The notes beneath the pieces are model-generated. The model saw nothing but the letters and a program-made list of their open reading frames with translations, was not told the origin of the DNA and searched no databases. From Podarcis raffonei (Eukaryota; Chordata; Lepidosauria; Squamata; Lacertidae), in NCBI RefSeq assembly GCF_027172205.1, contig NC_070604.1:105421851-105485850 (forward strand): a stretch of DNA of 64,000 bases, written 5' to 3'. The translations under genes were made by a program, and so were the position numbers. Of the stretch, positions 1 to 9,375 are shown piece by piece (the first letter of the stretch is position 1; each line of letters opens with the position of its first letter).

Positions 1-2651
1 TAGGATTGTTAGCATGTCTGCTAAGCAGGTTAGTGCTTACAGCAATGTCAGGTCTTGAACATCTAGCAATGAAATTCAACTTGCCTAGAATGCATCTGTA
101 CAGCGTTGTGTCAGAAAACGCTTCAGCAGTACTATCTACCTGGTAACCTGTCACCATCGGTGTGTCTGCTGGGTTTGCATCAACCAAATTCAACCTGGTT
201 AATACATCAGTAATTTTCTGTGTTTGGTGTACCAGAAAATTACCTGCTTGGTCCCTCTCCACCTGCAGAGAAAGATAGTTGGATACCTCACCAAGATCCT
301 TCATGTCAAAGTGCTCCTTCAGCTGAGCTAGGGTGCTTTGGTAAAAAGCCTGATTCTTCCAAAACATCAGAAGATCATCAACAAAACATAAACAATACAG
401 TTTGTTTTGCCCCTCCTCCTTGACAAACACACATGGATCAGCTTTGCCCTGGTGAAAACCTAGAGAAAGCAACGTTTCAGTGAGTTTTGTGTTCCAACAC
501 CTGGCACTCTGCTTGAGACCATACAAGGATTTCCGCAGTTTACAGACCATTCCCTTCTGTATCTGCATCCCGTCAGGTGGAAGCATGTACAGCTCCTCCC
601 CCAAAATCCCGTACAAAAAAGCTGTATTTATGTCATGATGGGAAACATGCAGTTTCTCCTCCGCAGCGATCTTGAGCATCAGCCGAATGCTCTCATATTT
701 GACCGTGGGTGAGTAGGTCTCGTGGTAATCCTGCCCTGGTACCTGTGAAAAACCTCTGGCAACCAATCTGGCTTTGTGTCTGACAACCTTGCCATTCTGG
801 TCTGTCTTGGCCTTGAAGACCCATTTGCTGCCAACCAGTCTCATCCCTGGGACTACCGGTACCAGCTCCCAAGTTTGGTTCCTGTTCAAGGAATCAACTT
901 CAGCCTTCATGGCATTAAGCCAAGGCTCAGCATCTTTAGAGGTTAACTCCTGGACCTCTTTGAAGCTTGAAGGTTCCCACACCTTCTCTGAGCTACTAAG
1001 AACAGCAGTTGCCGTCTTAGCAAACTCATCAGCGAATCTCTTCGGAGGTTTGCCTTTGGTCGCCCTTTCAGACCTGCGAACCAGACGCAAGTCTTCTGGA
1101 CTCATCTCCTCCTTCTTAGGAGAAAAGTGACCAATGGTGAACAGTGGTTCTTCCAGTTCATTGTCAGACTCATCAGATGGTCTGACTGAGGCTTTTGTGC
1201 TCTTGTAGTCTGCTGTGTCATCACTGTCACTGACAGCAGCAGCAGCGCCGCCCACTGAACTGGAATTCGAACTCTGATCATCATCATCATCATCATCCTC
1301 CTCAGTTTCCTCAGCTTTCTCAGCATGATCTGCTTTCTTCACATCACCTTCATCCTCCTCTGGGTAACTCTGGAAAATTCCCACATTTTCCCCCCACTTA
1401 GGATTGTACTCAACACTCCTTGTGAACTTTATGGATTTTGAGTTAGTCATCCATACCCTGTATGCACCTTTTTCGTACCCCATGAACAAACCATGTGCCC
1501 CACACTTCCCAAGCTTGTTGCTTTGTGGGGTGTGTACCCACATGTCAGAACCAAAGATTCTCAAGTGCTTGACATTAGGTTTCCTCCCATACATCTTCTC
1601 ATAGGGAGTACAACCAACAGGTGATGACAGTCTCCTGTTAAAAGAATAAACAAAATTCGCCAGAGCCTCCCCCCAAAACTTCTCAGGGAGATTGGCATCA
1701 TGCAACAAGGTTTTTATGCCTTGCAGCAACGTTTGATTTGCTCTCTCCGCAAGCCCATTCATCCATGGCGATCTAGGCGTTGACAAATCATGCTGGATTC
1801 CCTTCTCAGTCAGGAAAGCTTCAAACTGCTGAGAAGTGAACTCCCCGCCCCGATCAGTAAACAGACAGCCAATACATTTACCATGAGCATTCTCCAACCA
1901 AGCACAGAATGCCTTGAACTTAGGAAATGCTTGCGATTTCTGCTCGAGCATAAACACATGAATGTACCTGGAAAAAGAATCAATTAGAACCATGAAGTAC
2001 CTTGCTCCTCCCAAAGAGGGCGCTAGAGGACCTACCAGGTCTGCGTGAACTAGCTGGTAGGGTTTGGAAGCCTGCCTGCTAGACTCCTTGCCTTTTGGAG
2101 CAACCTTCACCTTGTTCTCTGCACAAGATACACATTTCATGTGAAATTTACAAGGTTTGATGTCCAAACCTTCAACCAACTCAGGTATCTTGGCTAGCGC
2201 TTGCCAAGAGAGGTGACAAAATCTGCGATGTGCATCGTGAATGCATCCTGCATGAAGAACCTTGTTAGTTTGTGCAACACAACAAGTATCAGCATTAGAT
2301 ATAACAGCATTGTCATCATAAGTTAGACTGAACAAACCATCCATCAACTTTGCATGCAAAATGTCCTCTTTGCCTTTTCTGATGACACAGACAGTCCTCT
2401 TGAAGGAAACCTCAAAACCACGCCCAGTCAGCTGTGGTACACTAATCAAATTGTCCGCAGCTCCTGGAACAAAAAGTACATCTTTGATGGTAGTATTCAG
2501 ACTTGCAAGTTTCACAGTCCCAACTCCTGCAGCTTGCAAAGTCCTTCCATCAGCCAGCTGGACCTCTCCATCTTGAGGTGTGAAGGAGATAAACAGATGG
2601 CGGTCTTTGGTGAGATGGCGCGTGGCCCCAGAGTCAATAACAAACCTGGCC

Positions 2652-2990
2652 TTGGCCTTGTTTCCCACCGGCGTGGGCTTTTGCAGCTTGCCTTTAGCCT
2701 TTGGTGAAGCTGTGCCAGCAAACATAGCCTTGTTTTCCACTGGCGAGGGCTTTTGCAACTTGCCCCCCTGCTCCTGGCCATCAGACGTGCCTTTAGCCTT
2801 TGGTGGAGCTGTGCCAGCAAACATAGCCTTGTTTTCCACTGGCGTGGGCTTTTGCAACTTGCCCCCCTGCTCCTGGCCATCAGACGTGCCTTTAGCCTTT
2901 GGTGGAGCTGTGCCAGCAAACATAGCCTTGTTTTCCACTGGCATGGGCTTTTGCAACTTGCCCCCCCGCTCCTGGCCACCTGCAAGCATC
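2652..2990 (-). repeat. 99-bp tandem repeat inside copia gag
   Basis: The marker ttttgcaact starts at 2751, 2850 and 2949, giving an exact 99-bp period. A further partial unit lies at the low-coordinate side. 99 bp is 33 codons, so the array stays in frame with gag-pol. The unit encodes a Lys/Pro/Gly-rich segment containing KPTPVENKAMFAGTAPPKAKG-like text. It sits between the gag body and the protease, where a zinc knuckle would usually be found. Confidence 0.85.
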
Positions 2991-3728
2991 TTGCTCTGTT
3001 TACATCTGGTCTTCCGGCCTCTGCAAAGGCTCTGACCTTGGTTCTCACGAGAAACAGAGCTCTCAGCTGCCGACTCCTTGGCTCCCCCTGGAGGCTGGAA
3101 TGCTGCCTGGGATAACGTGGCAGTCTTCTCCCCCTGCAGCTTGCAACCGGTGCCCTCAGCATCCCTGCATTCACTAGCATTCTGGGAAACAGCCAGGACC
3201 TCCGATGCATTCAAACACTGGGCTGGGATTATTGGCTGGTGGGCCTTTTTCAAAGCATCCCACATGTCACGTGCCGTGAGATTTCCAGCAAGCGTCTTTA
3301 TTTCCTCCAGAGAGATGGATAAGACTATAATATCAACGGCCCTCAAATTCTGGCCCTGCCATTTCTCTGTCCGAGGAACTGGAGTGGCTTGAGAGACAGT
3401 ATGCCAGACTCCAAACTGACGCAGCAAACTCTCACACCATTTTGCCCAGGTCTGATAATTGTGCTGATTTAACTTAGGGCACTCAGTGGCCTCCGAAGCT
3501 TGGAAAAACTCCATTCCAGCTTTTTACGTGAGCCGTTATGCCTTCAAAGACTTCTTATCTCGGCAGCTCATAAATCATGATGCCTCTGGCTCGGCTCCCA
3601 GGCCAATTAGCTTTGCCGGACATCAAAGGCCTTTCCGCGGCATCCAGAATAGCCTCTGCTTTCACTTTTCCAGCACATACCTTTCAGCAGTCTGTCGCTG
3701 TCTTACTCTCCTGCAAGTGCCGTGAATC

Positions 3729-3741
3729 TGGGCCCATAACC
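3729..3741 (-). other. Primer-binding site, internal initiator tRNA-Met type
   Basis: In element orientation the 13 bases GGTTATGGGCCCA directly follow the LTR. They are complementary to the anticodon stem-loop region of initiator tRNA-Met (TGGGCCCATAACC), not to the tRNA 3' end. Priming from a half tRNA-iMet is known for Drosophila copia and relatives, which supports the family call. Confidence 0.75.
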
Positions 3742-4085
3742 TGTTGTTGGGATACTGCCAGGGAGATAAAGTCCATCTGAGCCCCCAAGCTCGGTGCCGG
3801 ACGATCCATCGACCTCCCGTAGTCACGCAGTACCAGCAATTTAGCGACAGCAGAATTCACACAGCAAAAAGTTGCACAAGCATGAGAGCAGAACATGCAT
3901 ATTTACAGTTTATTTGGCGTTGGTCAGAACAAAGAAGGCATGACCGTCTGCTCCGACTGCTCAGGCAAAAACAGCAGAAAACGAAAGGAGCAGACAACAG
4001 AAAACATCCTGTGAGACAGGAAATTACGCAGGCTGTTATACAAACATCCTGCTCCCTTTTAAGGTGGAACGGAAATATCCTAACA
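3742..4085 (-). repeat. 5' LTR of the copia element
   Basis: The stretch is about 344 bp. In element orientation it begins TGTTAGGATA and ends AACAACA, so it has the TG...CA ends of an LTR. It is immediately followed by the primer-binding site. The flank beyond the LTR reads taata (4086-4090), a candidate 5-bp target duplication whose partner would lie outside the window. Confidence 0.75.
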
Positions 4086-4159
4086 TAATAAAAGTGAAGA
4101 GGGACCCCAACAGCATCTGAAAATGCCCGCTGGAATAAGAAAGCCTTTGCTATGACCTG

Positions 4160-4161
4160 AA

Positions 4162-4210
<49 letters not shown>

Positions 4211-4252
4211 CCGCCCATCTGGCTGAGTTTCCCCAGTCACTCTGGGTGGCTC
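4160..4252 (-). mobile_element. L2-type LINE 3' tail with (ATT)n
   Basis: About 50 bp of (ATT)n is followed by ccgcccatctggctgag and the rest of the reverse complement of the LINE 3' end that closes the full-length copy at 63425-63536. Only the tail is present, a strongly 5'-truncated insertion. The strand is given by the microsatellite, which marks the LINE 3' end. Confidence 0.8.
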
Positions 4253-4559
4253 CCAAGTTAAGTACATCCCACCTTTAATATATATATTCACCTTCCAGGA
4301 GTGTGCCAGCCTTATTTGGGAGTTAGGTTTCCTCTGCGCCTAGCGTCTTCACTAGCTTCCCTGTGTTGTCCCATATATTTATAAATTAATAATAATAATA
4401 ATTCCCAACAACTATTGTATATGTGCTTTCATTTCCATTGCATCTAACTTCACAGACTGCAGAGCTTGCGTGACTGGCTCCAGCACTGAAGAATATGTTC
4501 ACAAGACAAAACAATAAAAGTTAGTGTCATCGATGCACACAGCTGGTATAAAAGTTATC

Positions 4560-5572
4560 GTTTCTCGGCGTTGCTTTGACGGTTACTCGAGTTGCAAGAA
4601 AATACTTTGGTAACTTTCTGCAAACGCATGGATAACCTTGCGTTTCTGGGTCCACCGTGTTTTACACGACACTGGTACATTGAGTATTTGATGTTATCAT
4701 CTTCAGATGCTGTCATGGAAAATTTTTCCGATAGCTTTAATTGTGTCAGCTGTATTATACACATCACTTACAGATCGTTTACAGTGAGATTAGCCGTGGG
4801 ATGGGCACTGAACAAAGGTTACCTGAAGAGAAATTGCCCTAATTTGTGCTTGATTGCCACCTTCTTTTCCTGCCATGATGGAACAACCTGTATTCTAACT
4901 TACTGAGATCTAAATCAGAATCAGAGCAAGCAGATGAGATTGTGTAGGCTGTTTGGTCTGAGACTGAAACGAACCCAAGGAATCCCTCATGTACAGAGGC
5001 CTTCCCATCACTTTCTTCCAGAAATCTTCCACCTAGAGACAATTGTTCTGTGTCAGAAATATCTGCCATTGCAGCTGCTAAAACTGAGATTATGGAAGCA
5101 TTAGCCTTCATAACATTTCCCCTCAAAATCTGGCCACGCAACTGTATTAGCTCATTCTGCATTCTTGCAGATGTGTGCTTAGCGTTGCACTCCCCAGTTT
5201 CTAAATGTTTTAATATTTCATCTCCTGCCTCAACATGAAGCTGCAAAAATGTCATGTTACCTGTGGTACTGGTCTTACCACGAACAGCAAGGTTTTGTGA
5301 CCCACAATGCACAATGGTTGGCATTGTAGGGTAAAGCTTCTGTTTATTTTCCTCTAGAGCTCTTGCATTTGACTTGTTAAGTTTCTCTTCAATCGACACC
5401 TCTTTCCTGTTCATGACAGAAAGGAAATGAGAAGCATCTTCATGTGACTCGCTATGCCATCCACTTTGTAAGCGCAATAATGAAATATAGGTCCTTTCAA
5501 TGTGGAGAACTGAATTTAAGGCTGGAAAAATGAGAAACCGAGAGAAACCCAAATGCACATATTTGCCCATCC
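4560..5572 (-). pseudogene. hAT-family transposase remnant (DUF4371 type)
   Basis: A 243-residue minus-strand frame at 4839-5570 contains the block HVEAGDEILKHLE...NAKHTSARMQNELIQL, then ADISDTEQLSLGGRFLEE. This matches the pattern of hAT-type transposases and their ZMYM1-like host relatives (AGD-IL, A-YTSK-IQNELI, ISN-EQLS---RFVDE). A second block at about 4610-4770, in another frame, reads TIKAIGKIFHDSI and then CKTRW, a pattern found further along the same proteins. The N-terminal BED finger and the C-terminal dimerisation domain were not seen. Several conserved positions differ from the family (GG for RF upstream of FLEE). I call it a decayed DNA transposon, not a gene in use. Confidence 0.7.
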
Positions 5573-5604
5573 TTGGTCTCTAGAGGTGTTGCATATGTGC
5601 TCTG

Positions 5605-5740
5605 GATCACAGAATCATAGAACCATAGAGCTGGAAGGGACCCTAAGGGACATCTAGTCTAACCCCTGCAAATGCAATAATCTCAACTAAAACATCCATG
5701 ACAGATGACCACCCATCTGAGCTGCAACAAATATTTGGCA
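5605..5740 (-). mobile_element. CR1 LINE 3' end
   Basis: The stretch acagaatcatagaaccatag followed by agctggaagggaccctaagg and catctagtctaacccctgc is the reverse complement of the classic amniote CR1 3' end, which finishes in (ATTCTATG)n. It is short and 5'-truncated. Confidence 0.8.
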
Positions 5741-5941
5741 AAGCTCAGTCCAAAATGCTATAGACCATAGAACAGCAATTTCACTGTGGTGTCTAAAGCT
5801 AGTTTGGCTAGTTACAAAAGAATAGTAACTACGTGTTTGTTCCATGTTTATTTTTCCCAGGACAGTTCCGGCACTGCAAACTGCAGTACCCAAATGAGTG
5901 GATGAGAAGCTGCAGTCAGAATAACATCGGACATTTTAGAT

Positions 5942-6196
5942 CATGGGTAGGCAAACTAAGGCCCGGGGGCTGGATGCGGCCCAATTGCCTTCTCAATCCG
6001 GCCCGTAGACAGTCCAGGAATCAGCGTGTTTTTACATGAGTAGAATGTGTCCTTTTATTTAAAATGCATCTCTGGGTTATTTGTGGGTCATAGGAATTCA
6101 TTCATTTCCCCCCAAAAATATATATATATTCCGGCCCCCCACAAGGTCTGAGGGACAGTGGACCAGCCCCCTGCTGAAAAGGTTTGCTGGCCCCTG
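5942..6196. mobile_element. Non-autonomous hAT MITE, copy 1
   Basis: The element starts catgggtaggcaaactaagg and ends gtttgctggcccctg, imperfect inverted ends of the MER1/Charlie type (CAGGGGTCAGCAAAC). An 8-bp target duplication tttagatc lies on both sides, the hallmark of hAT insertion. It is about 255 bp with no coding capacity. The same family occurs at 23022 and 28961. Confidence 0.85.
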
Positions 6197-6207
6197 TTTT
6201 AGATCTT

Positions 6208-6335
6208 GGGAGCGGGGGAGGAGTCTCCTAACAAATCTCAGCACCCTCAACAAACTAGTTCCTAGGATGCTCTGGGAAAGCCAAGAATGTTTAAAGTAGT
6301 ACAATATTGCTTTAAATGTACAGTGTAGATGGGGC
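6208..6335. repeat. Old interspersed repeat, related to 27085-27225
   Basis: The text with ctaggatgctctgggaaagc and ttgctttaaatgtacagtgt also occurs, diverged and partly inverted, at 27085-27225 (ggattcttcagaggaagc, tgctttaaatgtgtggtg). I recognise the pattern as a common reptile repeat but cannot place it in a named family. Confidence 0.5.
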
Positions 6336-6531
6336 CTACATGGCCAATCAGCAGGTCCCTACCCGCATATTAACACTCAAAATTAACACTACATAAGAGT
6401 TGATGAGATCAACTAGCAGTGACTTGCTGAACTTTGATGGTTGCTTTCAAGTTAATGAAATTGAACAGCACTTCTGGAAAGACCGTGCAGTTGATATTAA
6501 GTAGACTGGCAATAAAAAAAAAAGTTACAAG

Positions 6532-6822
6532 GACAGACCCTCCAAGTGTCTCCATTTTCCAGGGACGTCCCTGATTTAGAGAAGTTTCTGATTTGATCCT
6601 GGAATGTCCCACTTTTCCTTAGGACACCCCTATTTTCATCAGAGAATTGATGAAGCTACGAACATGAGTTTGACCAAACTGCAGGAGGCAGTGGAAGACA
6701 GGAGTGCCTGGCGTGCTCTGGTCCATGGGGTCACGAAGAGTCGGACACGACTAAACGACTAAACAACAACAATGATAGGATGTCCCTGTTTTCACTGGAG
6801 AAATGTTGGAGGGTATGGAATT
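6532..6822. repeat. Short repeat with TIR-like ends, interrupted by a BovB end
   Basis: It starts cagaccctccaagtgtct and resumes after 6777 with tgtccctgttttcactggag...gttggagggtatgg. An uninterrupted relative is at 19966-20090. The outer ends (cagaccctccaa / ttggagggtatg) are inverted, which suggests a small DNA transposon. A BovB 3' end sits inside it (6648-6772). Confidence 0.6.
6648..6772 (+). mobile_element. BovB (RTE) LINE or BovB-tailed SINE 3' end
   Basis: The segment gcaggaggcagtggaagaca followed by ggagtgcctggcgtgctctg, ccatggggtcacgaagagtc and ggacacgactaaacgac, ending in acaacaaca, is the BovB 3' end known from ruminants and squamates. Only about 125 bp is present, so a BovB-tailed SINE is also possible. 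Confidence 0.88.
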
Positions 6823-6904
6823 ATCCAACCCCCGAGCCATCTGAAGTCAATCCTATATGGGGAAGGTTTTAAAAAAATGTTCAATGTTTTATTATGTGTT
6901 CATA

Positions 6905-6982
6905 TATGTTGGAAGCTGCCCAGAGTGGCTGGGGCAACCCAGTAAGATGTATGGGGTATAAATAGTAAAATTATCATTATGG
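6905..6982 (+). mobile_element. L2-type LINE 3' tail
   Basis: The stretch gttggaagctgcccagagtg, gctggggcaacccag, then ggggtataaatag is a diverged plus-strand copy of the 3' end seen at 63425-63480. It is heavily 5'-truncated. Confidence 0.75.
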
Positions 6983-6989
6983 AATGGGA

Positions 6990-8940
6990 GGTCCCTATTT
7001 TCATCGGAGAAATTTTGGAGGGTATGTAAGGAGCACTAAACGACTGTTCCCTTATTTTGAAAGGCCTGTTCTCCAGAGTTCCTTGGATAATGATCAATAA
7101 TCCTTAGAGAGTTTGGTTCATTTATCAGCCAGTCATTTCCTTCTCGCTGAATTTCCTCGCTGACTGAAGCTCTCCATTAAGAGGACAAAATTGGACAGAA
7201 ATGTGTTTTGAGAGCAATTTACTGTCATGAATCCTATGAGTATATGTAAAAGACCCCACTGATTGAAATTAGGTCATCCACTTATTTGCTTTTTTAACAT
7301 TCCTTTGTTAATTTCTATATAATAATAGGTTTAGATAAAATAAAAATATAGAGTGAGTGTATTTGAAAAAAATGAACTGTGTTCTTTCAAGACAAAACAA
7401 AGACCAACGCTTTGTTTAATAACACTATATCTTTAAAGTACATTTCCACCGTCACAGAATTATGGGCACTGAAGTTTACTTCTCATAGATTTATAATTCC
7501 CACCTGCCCTTAAACTACAATGCTGCAAGCACCAGCCACACACAGTAGTGCAGGAGATCACTGACAGTACTTATCGGACATTTATCATCAGTTTAGTCAT
7601 ATATCCAATACAAAATGAATCAAAACCCTAGAAGCATATTTACAAAGGAGGTCAAACCGTCCCACAGGCATCTGTAATAAAGTGATGCTATTTGCAAGCA
7701 TAACATGCCACATTTTGCTTCTGCTGCCATGCTAGATTCACTTACAAGATAATATGTCCATAATTCCTGACCAAACCATTGGCCATGCTGGTTGGGGCTA
7801 ATGGACGGTTAAAGCCATGCGGGTCTTAAACTTGTCACTGTACACTGAGAATCTCATATGAAGTCCTGTAAAAGCAGGACAAGTGTAATAAAAGCCTGCA
7901 CTTTCGTTTTAATCCCTGTGTGTATAGTATGGCATTCTTTTCTTTTTTTAATTATAAGAATGGATTTTATAATTTAATTCTGTCTATTGATTTTAAGTAT
8001 GTCATTATCATGCTTTTAAATGAATATTTTACACCATTTTAGGTAAACTCCTTAGATTTATTTAAAAACTAAGTAATATATAAACGTTGATAAATAAAAT
8101 AAGAAGCTCCATTAAACTCTGCAGGACTTCCCTTCTTCTGAATAAACTTAGGACTGCTTTGTAAGCCAGCCCTCCATCATAGCACACTCCCCGCTCCCCA
8201 CTTTCCAATATTCTGTTGACAAAAATTGTATGATTACTATAAGGCTTCTTCTGTTTGCAGAAAGGAATGAGATTCAGCGGTGGTTCCTGTTGGGGGAGGG
8301 GGGTAGAATTTCCACCAGTTCTTCCCCACTGCATCTCCTGATGTCCACATGGTTCCAGCAATCCCACCCTCTACTCACCCCCCCCCATGGGACCTCAAGG
8401 ATGAGGAGTACTGTAGAAACTGAAACCCTACTACGTGAGTGGAAGTTTCTTCTGCTAGCAGATGGGGAGCTACACCACCCTTCGAAACCTTGCAAAGAGA
8501 ACAGCACCAATTTCCAAAAGCCATTTATTCCAGAGTGGCTCCACTGAATTCAGTACCATTACTGGGGGTGGGGATGCTTCTGAGTGATAGACAATGCTCT
8601 GACTGACTGGAAATACGTGGGGTGGGGTGGGGTGAGGACACAGAAATCTGTGGAATATAAAAAGATCAGCAACAGAGTCTTTTTTCCTTCTACCTCAGGG
8701 AAAGGCTGTGATGGCTGAGCCCCCTCAAATCGTTCAGCAATCTGTGTTCTTTTTTTCTTCTTCTTTCCACTGCAGATCTTGCATCCAGCAGAGGCTGTCC
8801 TTGATCAATCGCTCCTTGTGTCTAGTTCGGGTTAAGCTCTACTGAATCCAGAGAGGAGTGCAGGAAAATTGGTGCCCTCAAGCCAGCAGAGGAACCTGGC
8901 TTCAGCCCAACCACCAGCTCACAAGGGCTCTGGGGTCAGG
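6990..8940. other. STPG4 downstream flank, no gene recognised
   Basis: This AT-rich stretch holds only short open frames with no family resemblance. A fragment of a palindromic repeat is visible at about 7775-7815 (gaccaaaccattggccatgc, tggttggggctaatgg). No tRNA, rRNA or coding exon was found. Confidence 0.5.
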
Positions 8941-8941
8941 A

Positions 8942-8947
8942 TTTATT
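8942..8947 (-). terminator. Candidate STPG4 polyadenylation signal
   Basis: On the minus strand this reads AATAAA, about 310 bases past the STPG4 stop codon. A second AATAAA lies further on at 8522-8527. Which one is used cannot be told from sequence alone. Confidence 0.4.
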
Positions 8948-9258
8948 CTCATCGCTCAGTTTCCTTGCTAACAGAAAGAAGCGTACCGAGTGGTGGAGGA
9001 ACACGACTGAGCCACGTCAAACAGCAGGAACAATGAAGAATCTTAGGATGCGAGGAAAGGGCCAGGGAGGAAATGGAGGCAGGGAACCCAGTGCACCAAA
9101 TCGCATCATGGTGTTGGCACTGTGGCCCACTGAAAGCCAAAGGAATAAAAGTGGGCAGATCAGTCCTGGTGAGAAATGGGATATGGATGAGGTAGAAGGA
9201 GGAGTGGTCTTTCAGAATCAGTGCCCTTGAATTTCATGTACTGCACCAGTCTTGTTTT

Positions 9259-9375
9259 CTAAAGCTCTGGAGTATTGCTGAAGAAGATAGTGTGCTCCCT
9301 TCCCAGACTCTCAATGGTTCTTGGTTGTTTTGGAGACTGGTTTGTAGGCCAGTAACTCCCTGGGCCAGGAACTTT
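9259..9375 (-). CDS. STPG4: STPG4 last coding exon
   Basis: 117 nt after TTTCCGTATAG. It reads KVPGPGSYWPTNQSPKQPRT, then IESLGREHTIFFSNTPEL and a TAG stop at 9261-9259. The human counterpart is KTPGPGAYTTLRQFPKQSPT with EHSLFFNNN near the end. Confidence 0.93.
   Translation of the reverse strand, partial: KVPGPGSYWPTNQSPKQPRTIESLGREHTIFFSNTPEL

Larger units (their letters stand above)
1..4085 (-). mobile_element. Ty1/copia LTR retrotransposon, 3' part beyond left edge
   Basis: Fossil or recent LTR element in minus orientation. Its 5' LTR is at 3742-4085, followed by a primer-binding site, gag from about 3514, and pol in the copia order: protease, integrase, then reverse transcriptase. Translated short motifs include a DSGATRH protease site near 2620, an integrase motif TDRGGEF near 1850, and RT blocks VVRHKARLVARGFSQ near 760 and KSLYGLKQSARCWN near 520. 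Integrase lying before RT separates copia from gypsy and retroviruses. Across the visible part one long gag-pol frame seems to stay open to the left edge, so the element looks whole here, but I read it by eye and the 3' LTR is outside the window. It is probably young. Only one LTR is visible, so age cannot be taken from LTR divergence. Confidence 0.88.

Noticed and set aside
2652-2990. CRISPR-like direct repeats
   Set aside because: The units are contiguous and coding, with no spacers, in a vertebrate genome.
2580-3115. Plus-strand open frames with repeated Ala/Leu-rich blocks
   Set aside because: Antisense to the copia gag repeat, same cause.
2512-3210. 232-codon minus-strand open frame
   Set aside because: It is a shadow frame of copia gag, kept open by the 99-bp repeat whose period is a multiple of three.
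3857-4291. 144-codon frame with a long Asn run
   Set aside because: It reads through the (ATT)n tail of an L2 copy.
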